64,000 nucleotides of DNA from Pseudooceanicola marinus (GTDB lineage Bacteria; Pseudomonadota; Alphaproteobacteria; Rhodobacterales; Rhodobacteraceae). The DNA is taken from contig NZ_JAIVMC010000001.1 of NCBI RefSeq assembly GCF_020177265.1, positions 897,056 to 961,055 on the forward strand, given 5' to 3'. The notes below the pieces were generated by a model. That model saw only the letters and a program-made list of their open reading frames with translations, ran no database searches and had not been told where the DNA came from. Position 1 is the first letter of the stretch. Each line of letters starts with the position of its first letter. Position numbers and translations under genes: made by a program. Below, piece by piece: positions 43,059 to 52,266 of the stretch.

Positions 43059-43526
43059 TTATGCGGACTGGTAGCTGGAAAACACCTCCGCGCTGCCATC
43101 TTGCCGGATGAGAAAGACGTCATACGCTTCACGCTCGACTTCAGGACCCATGCCTGGCGAGCCGTAGGGCATGCCTGGCACGGCAAGGCCGACGGCATCT
43201 GGGCGCTCGGAAAGCAGCCTTCGGATGTCGGCCACAGGAACATGTCCTTCGATCATGTAGCCCTCGATTTCACCGGTATGGCACGACGTCATGTTGTGCG
43301 GGATGCCGTTCTCGAGCTTGTGCTGGATCAGCAGCGTGCCGAAACTGCGCTCGGTCGTGACGGAGAAGCCATCTTTGCGCAGGATCTCAATCCAGGCGGT
43401 GCAGCATCCGCAATTGGGATCCTTCAGGACATGGATCGCTGGGCCGCCCTGCGCTGCTCCCGCGAGCGGAACGGTCGCGGCGAAGCCTGCGATGACTGCC
43501 ATCATGGCGCGGCGGGTCATGGTCAT
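43059..43526 (-). CDS. DUF411 exported metal-binding protein
   Basis: 155 residues with a Tat-like signal (RRAMMAVIAGFA). The mature protein starts with HVLKDPNCGCCTAWIEILR, where a CxCC-type cluster follows Asn, the hallmark of DUF411. Further His/Met ligands occur in HNMTSCHTGEIEGYMIEGHVP. Family members bind copper or similar metals in the periplasm. AAAGGAAAC precedes the ATG. It is 12 bp downstream of the Zn/Cd ATPase gene in the same direction. Confidence 0.82.
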   Translation of the reverse strand: MTMTRRAMMAVIAGFAATVPLAGAAQGGPAIHVLKDPNCGCCTAWIEILRKDGFSVTTERSFGTLLIQHKLENGIPHNMTSCHTGEIEGYMIEGHVPVADIRRLLSERPDAVGLAVPGMPYGSPGMGPEVEREAYDVFLIRQDGSAEVFSSYQSA

Positions 43527-43538
43527 CGGTGTTTCCTT

Positions 43539-45827
43539 TCAGGTGGTCGCGGATGCGCTCTCTGGCGTTGCATCCGATGTATGTCTTGAGGCGATTTCTG
43601 CCACGGGTCGCGCGCCAGACGGGCGGAAGAACAGCAGACGGAGGGCGTTCATCGTGACCAGCACCGTGGCGCCTGTGTCGGCCAGGATCGCGATCCAGAG
43701 GCCAGTGATCCCGAGCACGGTGGTCACGAGGAAGACCGCCTTGAGCCCGAGCGCGATGGCGATGTTCTGACGGATGTTCGACATGGTGGCCCGGGCAAGG
43801 CGGATCTTGCCCGCCACATCGGTCACGCGGTTGCGCAGGATCGCGGCGTCGGCCGTCTCCAGCGCCACGTCGGTGCCCGATCCCATGGCGACGCCGACAT
43901 GCGCGGCAGCGAGCGCGGGCGCATCGTTGATTCCGTCGCCGATCATCATCACGCGGGCGTCCGTCGTCAGTTCGTGAATGGCCGCGACCTTGTCCTCCGG
44001 CATGAGTTCGGAGCGATGCGCGATCCCGAGCCCATCGGCGATGGCCTGTGCCGTGCGCGGGTTGTCCCCGGTCAGCATGATCGAAGAGATGCCAAGGTCG
44101 CGCAGCTCTGTGACAGCATCCGCCGCATCGGCGCGCGGCTCGTCCCTGAGCGCGATGAGGCCCTGAGGCACGTCATTGCAGAGCACGATGACCACCGTCT
44201 TGCCTTCGGCTTCCAGCGCCGCCACGCGGGTCCGCAGGTCGTCCGTGAGTGCGCCGCGCTCGTTTGCCAGCCGCGGTGAGCCCACGCTGACGGTCACGCC
44301 GTCGATGGATGCTTCCGCCCCCTTGCCGGGAAGCGCGCGGCCGCCGGTCGCCGCCGCCGCGTCCACGCCCCGCCTTTCGGCCTCGGCGGAGATCGCCTGT
44401 CCGAGAGGGTGGCTCGCGCCGCTCTCGACGCCGGCGGCGAGGGCCAGGAGGTCGCCCTCGGTGCCGCTCAGCACGGTCACGTCCGTCACCCGCGGCTTGC
44501 CGTGTGTCAGCGTTCCGGTCTTGTCGAAGGCGACGTGGGTCGTCCGCGCCGCCGCCTCGATCACGGCTCCGCCCTTCATCAAGAGGCCGTTGCGGGCCCC
44601 CGTGGAGAGCGCCGAGGTGATCGACGCCGGCACCGAGATCACCAGCGCACAGGGGCAGCCGATCAGCAGAAGCGCCAGCGCGCGGTAGATCCATTCGCCC
44701 CAAGCCAGCCCGAAGGTTAGCGGCGGGACAACGGCGACGAGAACAGCGGCCGCGACCACTGCGGGCATGTAGACCCGGCTGAACCGGTCGATGAAGCGTT
44801 CGGTCGGTGCGCGGGCGCTCTCGGCCTCCTCAACCAGCCGCACGATGCGGGCGATGGTGTTATCCTCGGCCGCCTTGGTGACCCGCACGCGCAGGAGCGC
44901 CTCGGCGTTGATCGAGCCGGCGAAGACCTCCGCGCCCGGCTCCTTGAGGCTCGGGACGCTTTCGCCGGTCACCGGACTCTCGTCGACGCCCGAGGTTCCC
45001 TCGATCACCTCGCCGTCGCAGGGCACGCGGTCACCGGGGCGGACCTGCACGACCTGGCCCACCTGGAGCCTCTCGGCCGCAATCTCCCGTGTCCTGCTGC
45101 CCACTTCCAGCCGCGCCGTCTTCGGCACCAGCTTCGAGAGCGCCCGGATGCTGTCGCGTGCCTTGCCGGCCGAGACACCTTCCAGAAGCTCGCCCACGGC
45201 GAAGAGGAAAACGACCAGCGCGGCCTCTTCCAGTTCGCCGATCACCAACGCACCGCCGGCGGCGATCGTCATCAGCATCTCGATGGTGAAGGGCATCCTC
45301 GCCCGCACCATGGCGAAGGCGCGCTGCGCCACGGGGGCAATCCCGACGAGCGTTGCCAGGACGAACGCCCAGTGGGCGACCTCTGCCGAAAGGACGAGGC
45401 GGCACGCCCAGGCCGCGGCGAGCAGCGCGCCGGTGCCGATCACCAGTCGGCCCTTGGACGTTTTCATCCACGAGGTGGGCGCATGTTCGGCCGGCTCGTT
45501 GTTGTCTTCTGGCTCGCTGCCGGTCTCCGCGCCCTCCGCAGCATCTGGAAACGCTCCGTCTGGCAGGACGAAGCCGCCCTTGGGCTTCTCCGGCCGCGCA
45601 CCCTTTGGTGCGATGCCGAATCCGACGCCGCGCACCGCCGTCTCGATGCGCTCGGGCGGTGTCTGTGTCTCGTCGAGCGTCAACCGCAGCCGCTCGGCCA
45701 TGAGCGCGACATCGACATCCGCGACGCCGGGCAGTCGCTCGACCGCGCCGCGCACCTTCGCGGCGCATGACCCGCAATCCATGCCCGTCACGCGCCATTC
45801 CCGTTGTGCTACGCTTCCGTCCGCCAC
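43539..45827 (-). CDS. zntA: Zn/Cd/Pb-exporting P1B-type ATPase
   Basis: 762 residues from a GTG at 45827 (GGAGA at proper spacing; earlier frame codons lie upstream of the promoter). An N-terminal HMA motif GMDCGSC (15-21) and an acidic/proline linker are followed by eight membrane helices. Motifs are GCPCALVI (transport site), DKTGTLTHGK, TGESVP, SHPLGQ and GDGINDAP. The CPC-with-VISVPASI form and MerR-controlled promoter fit ZntA/CadA. It exports Zn2+, Cd2+ or Pb2+ from the cytoplasm. The divergent ZntR-like regulator controls it. Confidence 0.92.
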   Translation of the reverse strand: MADGSVAQREWRVTGMDCGSCAAKVRGAVERLPGVADVDVALMAERLRLTLDETQTPPERIETAVRGVGFGIAPKGARPEKPKGGFVLPDGAFPDAAEGAETGSEPEDNNEPAEHAPTSWMKTSKGRLVIGTGALLAAAWACRLVLSAEVAHWAFVLATLVGIAPVAQRAFAMVRARMPFTIEMLMTIAAGGALVIGELEEAALVVFLFAVGELLEGVSAGKARDSIRALSKLVPKTARLEVGSRTREIAAERLQVGQVVQVRPGDRVPCDGEVIEGTSGVDESPVTGESVPSLKEPGAEVFAGSINAEALLRVRVTKAAEDNTIARIVRLVEEAESARAPTERFIDRFSRVYMPAVVAAAVLVAVVPPLTFGLAWGEWIYRALALLLIGCPCALVISVPASITSALSTGARNGLLMKGGAVIEAAARTTHVAFDKTGTLTHGKPRVTDVTVLSGTEGDLLALAAGVESGASHPLGQAISAEAERRGVDAAAATGGRALPGKGAEASIDGVTVSVGSPRLANERGALTDDLRTRVAALEAEGKTVVIVLCNDVPQGLIALRDEPRADAADAVTELRDLGISSIMLTGDNPRTAQAIADGLGIAHRSELMPEDKVAAIHELTTDARVMMIGDGINDAPALAAAHVGVAMGSGTDVALETADAAILRNRVTDVAGKIRLARATMSNIRQNIAIALGLKAVFLVTTVLGITGLWIAILADTGATVLVTMNALRLLFFRPSGARPVAEIASRHTSDATPESASATT

Positions 45828-45861
45828 GGTGGTTCTCCGTCGTAATTCTCGATCGGGTTTC

Positions 45862-45892
45862 GATATACGAGCTACAGCAACTGTAGGTTCAA
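45862..45892 (-). promoter_or_regulatory. ZntR/CadR-type promoter of zntA
   Basis: On the minus strand TTGAAC (-35, 45892-45887), then the dyad CTACAGTTGCTGTAG (45886-45872), then TATATC (-10, 45867-45862), with a 19-bp spacer. This is the classic MerR-family arrangement for zinc or cadmium induction. The dyad is centred within the spacer. Confidence 0.85.
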
Positions 45893-45981
45893 GCGCTTTT
45901 TCGCATTTTCTGCTGAATTGGCCAGAGGCCGGGCGGGTCGTGCTGCAGTCAGTCACCCCTTGCCCGACCGGGGGCATGAAT

Positions 45982-45996
45982 CTACATCGACTGTAG
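45982..45996 (+). promoter_or_regulatory. Second MerR-type operator before merR gene
   Basis: CTACATCGACTGTAG, an imperfect version of the zntA dyad, lies about 20 bp upstream of the regulator start. A -10 is not obvious. Autoregulation by the ZntR-like protein is likely. Confidence 0.65.
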
Positions 45997-46014
45997 AGAT
46001 TGGAAGGAAAACGC

Positions 46015-46443
46015 ATGCTCTCCATCGGTGCCCTGGGAAAGCGGACCGGCACCAAGGTGCAGACGATCCGCTACTACGAGCAGATCGGCCTGATGCCCGA
46101 GCCCGGCCGGACCGAAGGCGGCCAACGCCGCTACGGGGATGCCGAGCTCGACCGGCTCGCCTTCATCCGCCACTCCCGCGAACTCGGGTTCTCCCTGGAG
46201 GCGATAAGGGAGCTGCTGGACCTGTCGGACAGCCCGGAACGCTCCTGCGCGCAAGTCGACGCGGTGGCGCAGAGGCAACTGAAGGAGGTCGAGGCCCGGA
46301 TCGCCCGGCTCGAGGTGCTCCGGATCGAGTTGCAGCGAATGATCAGCGAGTGCAGCGCGGACCGAGTAGCCGACTGCCGGATCCTCGAGGTGCTGCGTGA
46401 CCACGAGGAATGCCTGGCCGACCACGGGGGCCCCGGCGCCTGA
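46015..46443 (+). CDS. MerR-family regulator (ZntR/CadR-like)
   Basis: 142 residues. The N-terminal winged helix ([18 protein letters not shown]) and long dimerisation helix are standard MerR. Cysteines at 78 (RSCAQ), 113 and 121 ([12 protein letters not shown]) and 133 sit near the metal-loop ligands used by ZntR and CadR/PbrR. It is divergent from zntA, with dyad operators between them. The ATG at 46015 has AAGGA and is preferred over an upstream TTG. It should activate zntA in response to Zn, Cd or Pb. Confidence 0.9.
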   Translation: MLSIGALGKRTGTKVQTIRYYEQIGLMPEPGRTEGGQRRYGDAELDRLAFIRHSRELGFSLEAIRELLDLSDSPERSCAQVDAVAQRQLKEVEARIARLEVLRIELQRMISECSADRVADCRILEVLRDHEECLADHGGPGA

Positions 46444-46766
46444 TGCCGGCGGCGATCGTCTATCCGCTCGCTGCACTGGCTGAGATCGCCGGCTGCTTCG
46501 CCATCTGGGCCTGGTGGCGCGGCGCGTCGGGCCTCTGGCTACTGCCGGGCTTGGCAAGCCTTGCGCTTTTCGGCTGGCTGCTCGCGCAGGTCGAGGCCGG
46601 GTTCGCCGGCCGGGCCTTCGCCGCATATGGAGGCGTCTACATCGCCGCCTCTCTCCTCTGGATGTGGGGCGCGGAGGGGCAGCGGCCGGACCTGTGGGAC
46701 CTCGCGGGCGCGGGCCTGTGCCTGATCGGTGCGACGGTCATTCTCGCCGCCCCTCGGGCCGGGTGA
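46443..46766 (+). CDS. ynfA: YnfA/UPF0060 small membrane protein
   Basis: 107 residues with four hydrophobic helices: [48 protein letters not shown] and [16 protein letters not shown]. The pattern matches UPF0060/YnfA, a small-multidrug-resistance-like family. Its start shares a base with the merR stop (TGATG). It travels with metal or efflux loci, but its substrate is uncertain. Confidence 0.85.
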   Translation: MPAAIVYPLAALAEIAGCFAIWAWWRGASGLWLLPGLASLALFGWLLAQVEAGFAGRAFAAYGGVYIAASLLWMWGAEGQRPDLWDLAGAGLCLIGATVILAAPRAG

Positions 46767-47151
46767 TGCGAAGCCCAAGACTTCTACCGGTTCAAGCGCG
46801 AAACGGATCTGCGGCGAAGGTCACCCTGTCACGCCGCAGCAAGCGCATCGACAATACGACCCATGCTACGGTGAACCTGCAGTCACGGCCTAATACGCTA
46901 AGCAAGGTGCAACAACGAGTGCAACAGATTTCGCCCGGCAGCGATTTGGCCAATAAAATAAGGCCGCTCAGGACTCCTCGGCACCATCCATCATCGGGGC
47001 GACGGAGAGGCGCGAAGCCACTGAAAGGTCTATATTCTTTTCTTCTTCAGCCACTTACGGCACCTTCACCAACGCACGATCGAGCATCATTAATCCCTGT
47101 TCGGCGCCATTTTCCGCTTGGTGTGCAGGATCAGCTCATGGTGTACACCAC
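46767..47151. other. Gap with right direct repeat
   Basis: 385 bp between ynfA and the integrase remnant. The 75-bp right repeat lies at 46919-46993. No gene is seen. Confidence 0.5.
46919..46993. repeat. 75-bp direct repeat, right copy (candidate attachment site)
   Basis: Identical over 75 bp to 42878-42952. A paired GTGCAACA starts 12 bp upstream (46907-46914). It lies between the Zn/Cd islet and the degraded integrase. The interval between copies is 4 kb. Confidence 0.75.
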
Positions 47152-47821
47152 ATGGGAAGCATCACCGATAGGCGCCGAGGAAACGGCTCGATAGCATATC
47201 GCGCCGCGGTCGTCATCCATCGAGATGGCAAGCGCCACACGTTTACTTTCGATCGCGCGCAGGCGGCAAAGCAGTGGATCGCAAAGAAAGAGAGAGCTCT
47301 CCGCGCCCGGCGGTGTCGAACGCGCGGTCACACCCACAGTGACGCTTGGCGATGCAGTTGACCGATACCTGAGCGAAATCCTTGCTGCAGTCGACAAGAC
47401 CAAGGCGCAGGTTCTGGAGACGATAAAAGGGGTCGATCTTGCTTCCCGGCCTTGTGCTGAGATCACAAGCGACACCCTCGTTCAGTTCGCACAGGAGCTC
47501 TCGGACGGCCGCAAGCCTCCAACAGTTGGGAACTACCTCTCTCACCTGTCGGCAATCTTCGCCATTGCTCGGCCTGCCTGGGGCTTGCCGCTCGACCGCC
47601 AAGCCATGCAGGACGCGACGATCGTCGCGCGTCGCATTGGCTTGATCGCGAAATCTGCTAAGCGCGACCGGCGCCCAAGCGTTGAATCAATGGACAAGCT
47701 GATGAGCCATTTCGCGGACAGACATCTTCGCGGCAGAAGCCTCCCTCGGCCGCACCACGCAGCCAGGACCGGACGCAATATGCCGGTGTGCCGGCAACTT
47801 TCCGAACGCGCAAAGTTCTAG
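47152..47821 (+). pseudogene. int: Degraded tyrosine integrase
   Basis: The first part (MGSITDRRRGNGSIAYRAAV, then RDGKRHTFTFDRAQAAKQWIAKKE) and the second (SQRKRELSAPGG..., LGDAVDRYLSEI, RRPSVESMDKLMSHFADRH) are in different frames with a shift near 47300-47325. The arm- and core-binding regions resemble the integrase at 26006, but the catalytic domain with its Arg, His-x-x-Arg and Tyr boxes is absent; the frame ends in unrelated residues. It is probably the remains of an integrase that used the adjacent repeat. Confidence 0.72.
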
Positions 47822-47930
47822 CCACTTCCGGGATCAGCGGCATCTGCTGCTGGCCCCACCCTTACCTTGGGAAGATTAACAGGTCCGCCCGGGCACCGGA
47901 CAGGCTGGCGCCACTGCGATCCGACGGCCC

Positions 47931-48827
47931 TCAGGAGGGCGACGCGCGGTCCACGCCGTAGTCACCGCAGAGCTCCGACAGCGCCCCGTGCAGCAGGGCA
48001 ATTATTTCGGCACGGGGGGATGTCGTTCTTTCGACAATCCCGATCTGACGGTTCACCTGCGGCGTGCCGAACGGAAGACGCATCAGGCCAAGGTCCTCGG
48101 GTTCCTGCAAGGCCACATGCGGCACCACCGAGATGCCCAGTCCCTGCCGCACGCCGGTGACGATGGAACCGATGGTATCTATCTCGGCCACGTCGTTGGT
48201 CACCACGCCCAGGCGGGACAATTCGGTGTCGATCAGATTGGCCAACGGCACCGCACTGCGGAAACGGATGTACGGACGGGTGTTGAGCAACTGTATCGGG
48301 TCACTCGATTCCATCTCGCGTGGGGCGATCAGCCAAAGCGGCTCCCGCAGGAAGGGACTCCAGCGTAGCGCACTGGGGAACCCCAGGTGTTCCGCGACGA
48401 TCGCGGCGTCGAGACGGCCGGCGGCCACGTCCGCGATCAGCGTCGACGAGAGCGAGACCCGCAGGCTCGGTTTCAGTGCCGGATAACGGTGCCGCATCTG
48501 TACCAGAGCACGCGGCAGCAGGTTGAGCGCGCTGGAGCGGACGGAGCCAAGCATCAACGTTCCGGCGATCTGATCCCCCCGCAGGCTGGCCTTTGTATCT
48601 TCGGCACGGCGCAGGATATCTCTCGCCATATCAATGACCTGCAACCCTTCGGGTGTGATGCGCGGCGGACGTGTGCTTCGGTCGAAGATGGTCACCCGCA
48701 GTTCCTCTTCCAGCGCATGAACCTGTTGGCTGACGGCCGACGGTGTCAGCCCCACGACCTCCGCTGCCTGGGCGAAAGTCCCATGAGATTGAATGGCCAG
48801 GAGGGTCTTCAGCTGCCGCGTTTCCAT
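47931..48827 (-). CDS. LysR-family transcriptional regulator
   Basis: 298 residues: winged helix-turn-helix (FAQAAEVVGLTPSAVSQQVHALE) then a periplasmic-binding-like effector domain (GTLMLGSVRSSALNLLPRAL, GLGISVVPHVAL). LysR proteins usually control the divergent operon, here the dehydrogenase-RraA-Tct genes beginning at 49016, in response to an organic-acid ligand. The ligand is unknown. The 188-bp intergenic region should hold the operators; a TTA-rich stretch lies at about 48840-48870. Confidence 0.93.
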   Translation of the reverse strand: METRQLKTLLAIQSHGTFAQAAEVVGLTPSAVSQQVHALEEELRVTIFDRSTRPPRITPEGLQVIDMARDILRRAEDTKASLRGDQIAGTLMLGSVRSSALNLLPRALVQMRHRYPALKPSLRVSLSSTLIADVAAGRLDAAIVAEHLGFPSALRWSPFLREPLWLIAPREMESSDPIQLLNTRPYIRFRSAVPLANLIDTELSRLGVVTNDVAEIDTIGSIVTGVRQGLGISVVPHVALQEPEDLGLMRLPFGTPQVNRQIGIVERTTSPRAEIIALLHGALSELCGDYGVDRASPS

Positions 48828-49015
48828 CGTCTAATCCAGTTTTTCTAAACTTAATAACCAGAATTACGCGCTTTTGTGAAGACATTCTTGGCGTTACCGT
48901 TTCCGACCAAGGAGGAGCCCTGCAGACGGTTCGGGAGACCGATGCGGGCCAATCGACAGACAAAGAAGCGAAACGGCGCGCCCCGACGGTTCGGGACGCC
49001 ACGGAGACACGCGCG

Positions 49016-50026
49016 ATGAGCAAGACTATCCTCGTAACGGGGCCCGACCTCGATCCGGCGGCCAGCCGCCTTGTGGCCGACCACGGCTATCAGACGGTCC
49101 ACACCCCGGCCTATGCCGACAGCGCGGTGATCTCGGAGTATCTCCAGCGGACCGGCGCCGTGGGCATCGTCTCCCGCATGGGCCGCGTGGACGCGGCCGT
49201 GATGGATGCGGCACCGCAGCTCAAAGTGATCTCGAAGCACGGTGTGGGGGTCGACAACATCGACATCCAGGCCGCTGCCGAGCGGGGCATTCCGGTGCTG
49301 GTCGCGACGGGGGCAAACGCGGTTTCCGTGGCCGAACACGCCATCGCGCTGCTGCTGGCCACGGTAAAGCGGGTCCTGCCGCTCGATGCCGGGCTGCGCG
49401 CCGGACGCTGGGAGAAACCCGGCTTTGCAGGGCAGGAGATCGCCGGGTCAACCATGGGCCTGATGGGCATGGGCTCGATCGCCCAGGCAACAGGGCGCAT
49501 CGCCAAGGGCCTGGGCCTGACCTTGGTGGGCTTTGATCCCTACGCCCCGGACAGCGCCTTCGACAGCCTTGGCGCGACCCGGTGCGACACCCTGGAAGAC
49601 ATGCTCGGCCGCGCGAACATCCTGTCGCTGCACTGTCCCCTGAACGATCAGACCCGGGGCCTTCTGAACGCCGAAACCATCGCGCTGATGCCCAAGGGGG
49701 CCTATGTCGTCAACACCGCGCGCGGCGGGCTGATCGACGAGCCGGCCCTGGTTGCCGCGATCCGCGCGGGACACCTGGCAGGCGCGGGTCTCGACACCTT
49801 CGCCGTCGAACCGCCGGCCGCCGACCATCCGTTCTTCGCCGTGCCCGAAATCGTGCTGACCCCGCATATCGGCGGCGTGACCGCCCAGGCCGGCGCCCGC
49901 GTCGGCGTCGATGCCGTGCGCGGCATCTTTCAGATCCTCGACGGCGAACCCGTCGCCCCCGAACGCATCATCAATCGCAAACTGCTGGCCGCCGCACAGG
50001 CGGAGCCGGCCAACATGGAGAAGTGA
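49016..50026 (+). CDS. D-2-hydroxyacid dehydrogenase (NAD-dependent)
   Basis: 336 residues of the phosphoglycerate/2-hydroxyacid dehydrogenase fold. The nucleotide-binding GLMGMGSIAQATG motif is present. Catalytic Arg is in NTARGGLIDE, Glu in AGAGLDTFAVEPP and His in LTPHIGG. The substrate is a 2-hydroxy- or 2-oxoacid. The ATG at 49016 has GGAGA; the longer upstream frame is rejected. It is the first gene of the rightward operon, divergent from the LysR gene. Confidence 0.9.
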   Translation: MSKTILVTGPDLDPAASRLVADHGYQTVHTPAYADSAVISEYLQRTGAVGIVSRMGRVDAAVMDAAPQLKVISKHGVGVDNIDIQAAAERGIPVLVATGANAVSVAEHAIALLLATVKRVLPLDAGLRAGRWEKPGFAGQEIAGSTMGLMGMGSIAQATGRIAKGLGLTLVGFDPYAPDSAFDSLGATRCDTLEDMLGRANILSLHCPLNDQTRGLLNAETIALMPKGAYVVNTARGGLIDEPALVAAIRAGHLAGAGLDTFAVEPPAADHPFFAVPEIVLTPHIGGVTAQAGARVGVDAVRGIFQILDGEPVAPERIINRKLLAAAQAEPANMEK

Positions 50027-50028
50027 CC

Positions 50029-50709
50029 ATGACCCTCGGCTTCCGCATCCTGAACCGTGACCGCGTCGCCCCCGCAGAGCTTGTGGCCGAATTCGCCAAG
50101 CTGCCCGTCGCCAATGTCTCCGACAGCATGTCACGCATGACCGCCGCCGGCCCGACCCTGCGCCCGATGCACAGCTCCGGCGGCATGGCCGGCGTCGCGC
50201 TGACCGTGAAGGCACGCCCCGGAGACAACCTGCTGCTGCACGCCGCCATCGACCGTGCCGTGCCCGGCGACGTGATCGTCGTGGATGCCGGTGGCGCATT
50301 GGACAATGCCCTGATGGGCGAGCTGATGCTGGCCTATGCCATCAAGAAAGGGGTTGTCGGCTTCGTCATCAACGGCGCGATCCGCGACCTGGACAACTTC
50401 CGCGAAACCAACCTGCCGACCTGGGCCGCCGGCGTCACCCACCGGGGTCCCTACAAGGACGGCCCCGGCGAGTTGAACGTGCCGATCGCCATCGACGGCA
50501 TGGTGATCCATCCCGGCGACATCATGATCGGCGACAGCGACGGCGTCCTTTGCGTGCCGATCGACGGGGCGGAGACGATCCTGAAGGCCACGCAGGCGAA
50601 ATCCGCCGCCGAGATCAAGCAGATGGCCGATATCGAGGCAGGCACCAACGACCGCAGCTGGGTCGACCGCGCTCTGAAGGAGCGAGGCTGTACCCTGCCG
50701 GAAGACTGA
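50029..50709 (+). CDS. RraA-family aldolase-like protein
   Basis: 226 residues with the RraA/HMG-aldolase signature: GVVGFVINGAIRDLDNF, where Arg and Asp of the catalytic G-x-x-R-D motif lie, and GDIMIGDSDGVLCVP following. Enzymes of this fold cleave 4-hydroxy-4-methyl-2-oxoglutarate or decarboxylate oxaloacetate, and others bind RNase E. Next to a 2-hydroxyacid dehydrogenase and a tricarboxylate transporter, an aldolase role on a 2-oxo acid is likelier than RNase regulation. It starts 2 bp after the dehydrogenase. Confidence 0.85.
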   Translation: MTLGFRILNRDRVAPAELVAEFAKLPVANVSDSMSRMTAAGPTLRPMHSSGGMAGVALTVKARPGDNLLLHAAIDRAVPGDVIVVDAGGALDNALMGELMLAYAIKKGVVGFVINGAIRDLDNFRETNLPTWAAGVTHRGPYKDGPGELNVPIAIDGMVIHPGDIMIGDSDGVLCVPIDGAETILKATQAKSAAEIKQMADIEAGTNDRSWVDRALKERGCTLPED

Positions 50710-50736
50710 AACACACGCATGTATAGGAGGAGAAAC

Positions 50737-51690
50737 ATGCTCAATATCGTCAAGAAGACCGCCCTCGCAGGCGCTCTCATCCTGTCCGCCGGGGCGGCCC
50801 TGGCCCAGTACCCCGAAAAGCCCATCGAGGTGATCGTGGGCTATTCCGCCGGCGGCGGCACGGATGTCATGGCGCGCACCGCTGCGCCCTTCATCGAGAA
50901 GTACCTGGGCGAAGGGGCCAGCCTCGTCGTCAAGAACATGCCCGGGGCCTCCGGTCAGATCGGGGTGACGGAGGCGGCGAATGCCGATCCCGATGGCTAC
51001 ACCCTGGGCACCTTCAACCTGCCGGGCATGATGGCCCGCACCATCGACCGCGAGGCGGACTACGATCGCGACAGCTTCACCTATCTGGCCAACGTGGTGA
51101 ACGATCCCAACGTGATCGTCACCTCCAAGAAAAGCGGGTTGGATACGCTGGACAAGCTGATCGCCGAGGCCACCGAGAACCCGCTGGCGATCACCGTCGG
51201 CATGTCGAGCCTTGGCGGCGATGACCACTTCGCCCTGATCAAGCTGCAGAACGCCACCGAGACCGAGTTCACGATCGTTCCCTTCAAGGGCTCCGCCCCG
51301 GCCCGGACCGCGCTTCTGGGCGGCCATGTCGCCATGGGCATCCTGAACATCTCGGAAGTGGCCGAGTTCCAGGACCAGCTGAACGTGCTGGGCGTCGCCA
51401 CCAACGAGCGTTCCGAGTTCGCCCCTGATCTGCCGACCTTCAAGGAACAGGGGCTCGACCTCGTGAACGGCTCGATGCGCGGCTTCATCGCGCCTGCCGG
51501 CCTGCCCGAAGACGTGCAGGGCAAGCTGATCGACGCCTTCACCCAGATGGCCAATGACCAGGAGTTCCTCGACGCCATGGCCGCGACCGCCAACCCGGTC
51601 GAAGTGGTGACGGGCGAGGAGTTCAAGGCGCTGACCTCGGACCTCTACGACCTCGCCAAGGACGTCTGGGACACCACTCCCTGGAACTGA
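50737..51690 (+). CDS. tctC: Tripartite tricarboxylate transporter binding protein TctC (1)
   Basis: 317 residues with signal peptide (ALAGALILSAGAALAQ). The mature protein opens with YPEKPIEVIVGYSAGGGTD, the standard TctC/Bug start, and ends DLAKDVWDTTPW. These periplasmic proteins bind carboxylates, and the central ligand loop SAGGGTD is conserved. GGAGGAG precedes the ATG. It is followed by tctB and tctA after a strong intercistronic hairpin. Confidence 0.92.
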   Translation: MLNIVKKTALAGALILSAGAALAQYPEKPIEVIVGYSAGGGTDVMARTAAPFIEKYLGEGASLVVKNMPGASGQIGVTEAANADPDGYTLGTFNLPGMMARTIDREADYDRDSFTYLANVVNDPNVIVTSKKSGLDTLDKLIAEATENPLAITVGMSSLGGDDHFALIKLQNATETEFTIVPFKGSAPARTALLGGHVAMGILNISEVAEFQDQLNVLGVATNERSEFAPDLPTFKEQGLDLVNGSMRGFIAPAGLPEDVQGKLIDAFTQMANDQEFLDAMAATANPVEVVTGEEFKALTSDLYDLAKDVWDTTPWN

Positions 51691-51744
51691 GGTCCAGCGC
51701 GAGCTGTGTCCCCGGACCCGGGGACCCAGGCTCCAAGACCTCGT

Positions 51745-51770
51745 GCGTGAGGGGGCAATCCCCCTCACGC
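51745..51770 (+). terminator. Intercistronic hairpin between tctC and tctB
   Basis: GCGTGAGGGGG - caat - CCCCCTCACGC, a perfect 11-bp stem with 4-nt loop and no T-run. Such structures after binding-protein genes protect the upstream mRNA and lower distal expression, keeping the binding protein in excess. It could also attenuate transcription. Confidence 0.6.
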
Positions 51771-51801
51771 CACCCCCACCCCTGACATCAAGAGCAGACC
51801 C

Positions 51802-52263
51802 ATGCCCGCAAGCAAGACACCCCGCTTGGCACGGCCAGAGACCCTGACCGCGCTCGGCATCATCCTGGTCGCCGCCGGGTTCCTGATCCCGACCTTCGAG
51901 CAGCGCGCCATCTCCGCGCTGCTGCCGGCCACCATGCTGATCGGGCTGATCGTCCTGTCGGTGTTGCTGCTGGTCTCGGATCAGCGCAAGGCCGCCGCGG
52001 GCGAGGATGCCCAGCCGATGACCAAGTCACCCAAACGGGTGATCGGCGCCTTCGGTCTGATCGTCGCCTACGCGCTGGCCACCGACTTCATCGGTTTCTA
52101 CGTCAGCACCGCCGTGACCATTCCGCTGGTCGCCTGGATCTTCGGCTACCGCAACCCACTGGGCCTGCTGATCGCCACCCTGATCGTCACCGGCACGATC
52201 TGGGCCATCTTCGATTTCGGCATGTCGCAGGACTTCCCTGCCGGCCGCCTATGGGAGCGCTGA
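51802..52263 (+). CDS. tctB: Tripartite tricarboxylate transporter small subunit TctB (1)
   Basis: 153 residues with four hydrophobic segments (LGIILVAAGFLIPTF, LLPATMLIGLIVLSVLLL, IGAFGLIVAYALATDFIGFY, LLIATLIVTGTIWAIF) matching TctB. It is the small membrane subunit of the importer encoded with tctC and tctA. It starts 111 bp after tctC and ends 3 bp before tctA. Confidence 0.88.
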   Translation: MPASKTPRLARPETLTALGIILVAAGFLIPTFEQRAISALLPATMLIGLIVLSVLLLVSDQRKAAAGEDAQPMTKSPKRVIGAFGLIVAYALATDFIGFYVSTAVTIPLVAWIFGYRNPLGLLIATLIVTGTIWAIFDFGMSQDFPAGRLWER

Positions 52264-52266
52264 GCC

